A DNA stretch of 64,000 nt from Ignelater luminosus (Eukaryota; Arthropoda; Insecta; Coleoptera; Elateridae): the NCBI GenBank assembly GCA_011009095.1, contig VTPC01091300.1, forward strand, positions 107,034-171,033. The letters are read 5' to 3'. Below are positions 57,170 to 64,000 of the stretch, piece by piece (positions within the stretch are counted from its first letter, which is position 1; each line of letters begins with the position of its first letter). The notes below the pieces were generated by a model. It did not search any database. It was not told the origin of the DNA and was given only the letters and a program-made list of their open reading frames with translations. A program made the translations under genes and the position numbers.

Positions 57170-60100
57170 GTAAGTCTGAAGTTTTTTTACTGTCCATAAT
57201 ATTATTGGTATTGAAAAGCAATAACAATTGTAGTTATCATCTAGGAAGTTTTCTATTAAATCAAAATGAAAAAATTTTACGAAGCCAAAATATCAATGAA
57301 AATTACACTTAATATAACTGAGGTGTTGTGTTCATTCATTTGTTAATTGGAAAATTAAACTTCTTTTGGAGTTTCAATTAATAAGAAGAAGATTAAATAG
57401 AAACAAGATTATAAAAATAGATTTAGGTAAAATTAAAGGTTGCGGTTGGATTAATTAGAAAAGGTTGATATTTTCAAAGGATTTTATATTCTGTATAGTA
57501 ATTCAACTGTTTGAATAGGACAGGGAATACTACCTACACGCATAACTTATTGGATTATCAATTTCAGTATTGAAAGTCTTAATAGAAACTTTTCTATCTT
57601 GTTTACCTTTTCTGGTGAATTTTAAATTTTACTGATAGTAACACCCCACGCCTACTATCAAGACGTATAACAATTTAAAACGAAATTATGCTTTACTAAC
57701 TTACTTAAAATTATCAAAAGAATGATAAACCGTTCGTGTTTAATTGTTATTCGTATAATACAGTGCAAAACTGGGGATAAAAGCGGGTATCCATCTAGAA
57801 TCTACCCACTATAAAGAAAAAATGTCAAAGGGTAGGTTTCGAGAAAACAATCTACCTCCCACCTAACTAAAATAAATACGAAACAAATTTAATTTAATCT
57901 AGATGAGAAAAATTTAAAAAATTTACCTTTTCTAGTATTAAATACCGCTTGATTTATAACTAACACTGTAACCGATTAAACTTTGACCTTTTTCTATTGC
58001 TTAGAAACTCGAATGTATTAGCATAAATAATTGAGATTAAAGTAGATGTTTTCAAATAAACATTTTCATTTTGAAGTTCACTTTTTCTTTCTTTCTCACC
58101 AAAACAAGTTTTTTTTTTATTAGGGATAATGTCTTAGAATTTTCTTTGAGGAAAAAAAAAGAATTAAAAGAATATATATAGAAGTAATTTTTAAAATTGT
58201 CAGCATAATACTGAATTATCAGGCACAAAAATACAATATCATCAACGAACTTGGAAACAAAAAGCTTTTAAAACTTTTGCAATAAAATTAGAAGAAGTTT
58301 AAGGATAAATGCTATAACACAGTTACATTTGTAAAAGACGTTCAAAAAGTTTTTACAATTTCTCTCCTAAAGATTTACCTTAAATCTGCAAAATTATTAA
58401 TTACATTTCCAATGATCCAGATAAAGTTCAAACTTTTAAATTTTAGTAATTAATTTTAATCTTCAATCTGCACAATAAAAAATTGTAACAAACGTAAAAC
58501 GTGTACACGTATAAACCTAAATAACCCAACGTTTATTAGCCTTTGGTGTAATTCCACATCGATCGATTGTTGGGTTAATGTGATGAACGTGTTCTTGTCT
58601 AGAACACACAATCCTCTCAAACAAATGAATAAATAATTATTAGTAATTACATGTCGTGCTTAGCCGATTGCATTGCACTTATCTAATAATAGATCGTTCC
58701 AAACTTTCGAGGTTATATACATATTTATGATTTTTTTTTTTTTCTCTTCAAAGCTAATTTGAGAAAAAAAAGCCCTTTCGGGCCTTAAGAGAAGCTGCGG
58801 GCACCCTCTTTCATCCCTTTCATTTTATAGCATGGTTAAACACAAAGTGCGTGTTGTTTCGGTATAAATATACCAAATGAATTACATCCTACGAAACACA
58901 CAATTTAACAGGACGTGCCTTTATTGCGAAAACCACATTTTCATTAATTTATTGCACGCCCGTATAAACTGTAAGTATCACTTGCAGAAGTCGAGGTATT
59001 ATTGTTATCTGTACTAATACTAGAGTTTACATCGCAAACATTGCATAGGAATGCAGACAATCATTAGAACTACCCATATTTACTCACCCGCGTTTACTGT
59101 TTGTACGCAAGACTTGAACACGACTGTCGCAATTTACATCAGCCATTACACTATTTAGTATTTATTTTTATTAATGTTCATTATAGTTACTTGTTGTTTA
59201 CCTAGAGAAATTAATTACATTTAGTTTCCGTTAACCTAGAAAATCTAAAGTTCCGACTATAGTAACAGTGACATTCACACAAAACACCCTAAACTTCAAC
59301 AGCAAAAACTATAGGCTCATTTATCTTTTGTAAAACCTTCCGTGTTGTTATTAACGGGATAACGGATATCTGTTAGAACAATAGGAGAGATATCTATTCC
59401 GTGTTATCTTGGCCGTCCTATTCGTATTCAGATTGCGAAACGCCCAAGATCAGTGACCGCGAACGGCCAATCTAATAGTCTAACTCAATTCTGCACTCCC
59501 GGTTGTTACCGGAGTTCTCTATGACGTTTAAATGCTTGTTTGCGGTCCGCCAAACAATGGTTCAGATAGTTCTGGGGATGTTAGAAGTTGGTTAAGTCCT
59601 GGAATTTAATGCGAAGATAGCAAACATCTGCACAAATGATACTTGAAGTTTAATACTTAACGATGTTATTGAAATTCTTTTCGTGTGACTGCACGGGAAA
59701 TTTTCTTTTGATAGAGTTTTGATTTCAACACAAATGCTGAAAGTTTCCTTTCAATTTTCATCGTTTGAGTTTTGTTATCAACACAGCAGAAAACAATTTT
59801 ACATTTACACTTATTACATGTTTAAACAGATTGGTAGATTAACGGTATCAACAAAAATAATGTTAAAACCACCAAAGCTATCTTCCACTTTCAATTATCA
59901 ATTAAGATATCTTGAATAATAAAACGAAATTAACCACCGATTCGAACATAATAACAGTAGCAGGTTTACCATTAAGCAATACTAGCCTTTGTGCTAATAC
60001 AACAGGGCATTTAGAGGAAACTAATTTCTACATTCAACGGATTGATTTTACAATTGGTCGCATTAGTAAAACATTTGCAAGATGATTAATGAACCCACAG

Positions 60101-62834
60101 CGTAAGTTTACTTTATAGTATTTAGTCTTATCGTTTTTAACGAAATATGAAAATCAGCAAGGTTATATTTAATCAGGATTGGATGATCTGCTAGTCTATC
60201 AAAACCATATTTCTTGTTAGTGAACACTCAGAATCTATCATCTAGCCTAATCGCCAGCCCGTAACTGTCAGTCATATCTCCCATTACCGAAAAATTAAAC
60301 CTAGAAATTCGAATCGTTAATTGTGTAAAATCCCATTTTGCCTTTTATTCCCTTTCGATTTCTCTACTATTCTGGTTGCAACCCAAAACGAAGAAAAAAG
60401 ATCAACTGTAACATCAGCTGATCAGAAGTTGTGCAAAACTCTTAATTCTCAAGAACAGTCTTTGCTCCATTATCGCGCCAGCTCTTCTTCCACATTCACA
60501 ATCACCGCCACCGATCATCAACCAACAACTTCATCTTGGTTGAAGAAAAATTCCAGTTCCTGAAACGGTCACCGGTTCTAAAACCGAAAACAGCAATGAA
60601 ATGATGATGATTGCGTGATTCTGGCTGGTCCTTGCTTCCAAGAAATTTCGACATTTGTTCTATTGGAATTTTGGGCAACTTTTAGAATCCACTGCACTGA
60701 TCTAGATTTTGTAATAATAGATCTTTTTAAATCGGCCATATTCTTCTGGTTCTTTCCACTACAGTCATCATTTCTGCCTTCTGCTACCAGAAATGAAGAT
60801 CTCAAAAACCTACATTGACCATGAAAAGTTTCGTTTTGTTTTTTATCCCCATCTGATTGTTCTTCCGCTATTGTGACTCCCACCAACCGTCGCCACTCAG
60901 TACGGAGAAGAAAGATTAACACTAACTTCAAGGTGAAACTTAAATTTATGAGCCAATGAGACACTTCAGGCCGATAGTTTTTCTGATCTGTTCAGCTTTT
61001 CGGACTGATTTACTTTTCGGCCCCGTCAAGTTGGGATAATTGAGATTTTGTAACGATAGATATTTCTTCTTCCTGAAGAATCTTTTAATGTCAGACACAA
61101 TGCGGTGCTCATTTTTGTTTTTGATTCTAAAAGCTTTTGCAATTTCTGAGTCTTCTTAAAAACGCAACCAAGTTTTTTGGATTTCGTCATATTTATTTCA
61201 GTGGTCAGATCGTATCTGCTAGGACTCCGGTCTGATACTGTTCATGGAGGGGGAAATAACCGAGTTGTTTTATATACAAAAGGTTGAGAAGAACTGTTCA
61301 AAATACCAAACTCGGTAAAATATCTTTGGGCCATAATATCTGAAGATAGAAAAATCTGAATGCTGTAGGTACCCCTATAGTTGTGCCAATCGAGTTTTAT
61401 ACATACAAAAGCAACAAAACAAATGGACCTTAAATCATTTCAAAAAAGTCTTCACTAGAATTTGCTGATCGTAAGCCTTTTGCGTTTGACCTTTTTACAA
61501 CCGACATCTTATGAAAGACTGTCACACCTCCTTGTTTATCTTCTCTAACTTTTCTAAGTATCCAAATTGTTCTTTTGGACTTGAGCAAGAAAAGAGTATG
61601 AGCGAAAAAGGGTGCAAATCACGCATCACTAAACGAAAGGTTTTAAAGGAAGATTCCAATGTGTTTCTTGTAATTTTAAACTTTTTAGATAATCATACTA
61701 TGGTTTCTTACAGACTCCATGTTCTGTGCATTTCAAACTAAATTGTTCGCTGTCAAAAACTTTGGAAAAACTGTAAGATCGCTATGAAAAGTCATTTCTA
61801 TGAAAACCAAACCATAATGCAGAAGGTAATAAACTTTATTTTAAGTCTTTTGCAAACTATTTGATGTTTAGTGTCTCTCTATGTATGCCCATTAATTGCT
61901 ACATGCTTGGTTTTTGTCTAAAAGAATATTTTAGAGTGAAACGAAAAACCTGAAAAGCTTTCATCAGATGAAAGCGTGTAATTCTCTTTAATATTGATAA
62001 ATGTCTAAAACTTTAGAGTATTAGCAAATAGCCAATATTGGTGTCATACCAACTCTAGTCCGGAAGTTGAGCATAGCCTAGCAAGATCTACGATTTTTTC
62101 TTTGTTCAGAATGGGATTTGTAATTAAAATTGGGAAAGTTAATTAAGACGGGAAGCGCCTTTCGAACCCGGGATCAGAAAATATTTAGTATGTAATGACT
62201 TGAACATAAGTACAGATACATCCCGCCAAGAAAACTTGCAGTCTTTGCAAAACGTTGAAGAATCTAAAATTTTCTAGAAAAGCGATTGTTGATGCATAAG
62301 AAACGATTTTCTTTCATCATAATTTATCGTTAGTTTCTTACCTTCTTTGGGCTTAAACCAATCATCTTAGACAGAGACTCTATTAAGCGAAACGATTTTT
62401 TAACTACTCACTAAGTGATAACAGTTCTTGGTAATGACGTAGTGGCAATGATCAAAATTGGTTTCATTCGTATCATAAATATGAGTTATAATGTCTGCAT
62501 CAATGATCGGAAGGTTTTCCACAAACAGTTTTTATGTGCTCATTGCTGAGTATTTGGATTGTAACCATTTCGTAAGAATGAAATCTTAAATTCTTCTGTA
62601 ACGTTATCAGAATAGCGACAGTTATTACGACGTTAGTCTATTCCATACAAAAACCAAGATTTTTCTTTTTTTACATTCCCAAAAAAATAATAATTCTTGT
62701 TCGTTCTTGGCATCAAAAGTTTTAGTTTCATAGCTTTTGTCTTTTTGTTCTTTGCTAAGAGACACTTAGACAATTGAAATCTACAAATCGTAACACAGAT
62801 AGTCCATTTCCTACTGCTTAATACCTTAACATAT
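57170..62834. other. Lar: Next Lar intron (incomplete): AT-rich non-coding
   Basis: It begins with the strong donor GTAAGT. No further Lar exon or other gene is recognised. The frames at 60321-60563 (+) and 60578-60964 (-) fall in a less AT-biased patch and show no known domain. A short GCCCTTTCGGGC hairpin lies at about 58771-58782. Confidence 0.55.
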
Positions 62835-62969
62835 TATACAGGGTGTCCTAATGAAGCATTTTGCCTTGCAGTTTTTTAATTTTACAAAAATAACTTTTAT
62901 CTTTGTTTATTAGACTCCATCAGTTATTGAGGTTTCAATTGACTAATTCGATTATATAGGGTGATCGGA
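62835..62969 (+). repeat. Two MITE-end-like TACAGGGTG/TATAGGGTG motifs
   Basis: ATACAGGGTGTCCTAATG at about 62837 and TATATAGGGTGATCGGAAAA at about 62954 resemble the terminal repeats of AGGGTG-ended insect MITEs (compare 51090). A third, ATACAGGGTGATTATAAAAC, lies at about 63272. All face the same way, and matching right ends were not found, so these are probably stacked or truncated copies. Confidence 0.4.
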
Positions 62970-63140
62970 AAATGCAAATAATAATAGTAATAATAATAAT
63001 AATAATAACAATAATAATAATAACAATCGCCTTTATTGCTGGCGGGGGATATCAACCAACGACTCTTGTAAATCTCAACCAGATAAATTCAAATACTTTA
63101 TGCAACAAGTACAGTACAGCAAATTAAAAATATTTGACTA
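62970..63140 (-). mobile_element. 3' end of a LINE/SINE with (TTA)n tail
   Basis: An AAT microsatellite with ACAATA interruptions (about 62970-63026) abuts CGCCTTTATTGCTGGCGGGG. On the - strand this reads as retroposon sequence ending AATAAAGGCGATTG plus an (ATT/TTA)n tail, the typical 3' end of insect non-LTR elements and their SINEs. The body can be followed to about 63140. The family is not identified. Confidence 0.55.
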
Positions 63141-64000
63141 ATCGCTATTTCTTTTTATTTCCTTTAAATGATACACCTTGTATCTGCTAACAGTGATTTA
63201 AAAGAGCGTAGAAACACCCTCTGCTTGCTATGTGACATGCAATCTCTCTTTAATCAATAGCTTTCTGATATACAGGGTGATTATAAAACATTAATTCTTC
63301 CGTTGTAATTTGAATTTTCATTTGTAAACTGTTTAAAACTTAATTTTTTGAACCTTTATTGCATTTTTTTAAAAAGCATATGAGAGGTATAATTACGATT
63401 GTTATATTTTAAATTTAGTTTTAATTTTGTTTGAAAGATGTCTAAATGATTTTTAAGAGCTGTTTTATTAATGAGATTGTTTTAATTTAATCGACTATTA
63501 AAGAAGTATTACATAAAGAATAATATCAAATTACCCGGTATCAACAAGTAGAATTATCGTTTTATAATAAATCTTTTACGAGTACAAGATTAACTACTTC
63601 AGCAAACACAAAAGGGTTAAAATGCAAAGAGTTCATTCTAAAAGTTTCAATTTAATTTCGGTGGTTTGCTGCTACCTGCTCCGACGACTGACACAGTCAT
63701 AAAACTAATAAACTCACGGAAAAGTTTTTAATGAAGACTGACGTTCACATATAAATGCAATTTGGTCCGTGTTTGTTTTCTAAACTTAGGGTTCTTGTAA
63801 TGTCCTGATAAATACAGGTGGACAGACTACATTTATATTAAATATTCTCGGAAAATCTAGACGGAATTTAAATAAATTCTTTATATAAAAAGAAATATTT
63901 ACTGTTTGGAAAATAAAAGAAAAACCAGAACTGATAAAACCGATCATAAAAACCAAATAACCTTTCCTTTATGTTGGACAAAAATAAAAACGAATATAAG
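63141..64000. other. AT-rich non-coding end of window
   Basis: Presumed Lar intron with one MITE-end-like motif at about 63272. Nothing else supported. Confidence 0.45.

Noticed and set aside
62150-62185. tRNA or SINE B-box-like GGTTCGAAAG on the - strand
   Set aside because: No A box or cloverleaf upstream; the match is too short.

Overview
The window is AT-rich animal nuclear DNA, almost certainly from an insect. Only one host gene is firmly recognisable: the receptor-type protein tyrosine phosphatase Lar, on the + strand. Two consecutive phase-1/phase-1 exons (45755-45886 and 57008-57169) together encode the first immunoglobulin domain. They are separated by an intron of about 11.1 kb. 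The exon with the signal peptide and all downstream exons (further Ig, fibronectin III, membrane and phosphatase segments) were not found, so everything before 45755 is either more intron or 5' flank. Insect origin is inferred from the close match of these exons to Drosophila Lar and from the mobile elements present: an insect-type mariner, BEL/Pao and several non-LTR families. The order cannot be fixed from sequence alone; a beetle-like or similarly repeat-rich genome is only a guess.

The rest is a graveyard of mobile DNA. From left to right: a GC-rich repeat-like block with a GGCGGGAA array and two related hairpins (1-1060); a frameshifted copy of a multi-copy insect ORF family (about 9120-10680); a 0.64-kb inverted-repeat element (10732-11370); an apparently intact 1305-bp mariner-type element with 31-bp perfect terminal repeats, TA duplications and a full 361-residue DD41D transposase (14997-16301); a BEL/Pao integrase fragment (17440-17900); a second GC-rich block (18660-19600); and a decayed R1/Jockey-like LINE on the - strand with an internally duplicated reverse-transcriptase segment (about 23930-25690). 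Other reverse-transcriptase scraps lie near 26040, 28500 and 35960.

The Lar intron between the two exons holds the most unusual structure. About twelve tandem units of about 150 bp (47978-50455, - strand sense) each carry a CCHC zinc-knuckle coding segment. This array is interrupted by a 690-bp foldback element (48723-49412) with a 9-bp target duplication, arms built of roughly 16-bp subrepeats, and a core of telomere-like CTCTAACCTAAC repeats. Neighbouring array units show the empty site, so the insertion event can be read directly. The same intron also has a palindromic MITE (51090-51432) and a LINE reverse-transcriptase copy (about 54925-56430) with a 10-base assembly gap.

There are two runs of N (16809-16858 and 55148-55157). 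I found no convincing tRNA or rRNA gene and no CRISPR array. Most other stretches are AT-rich sequence with no feature I can support.
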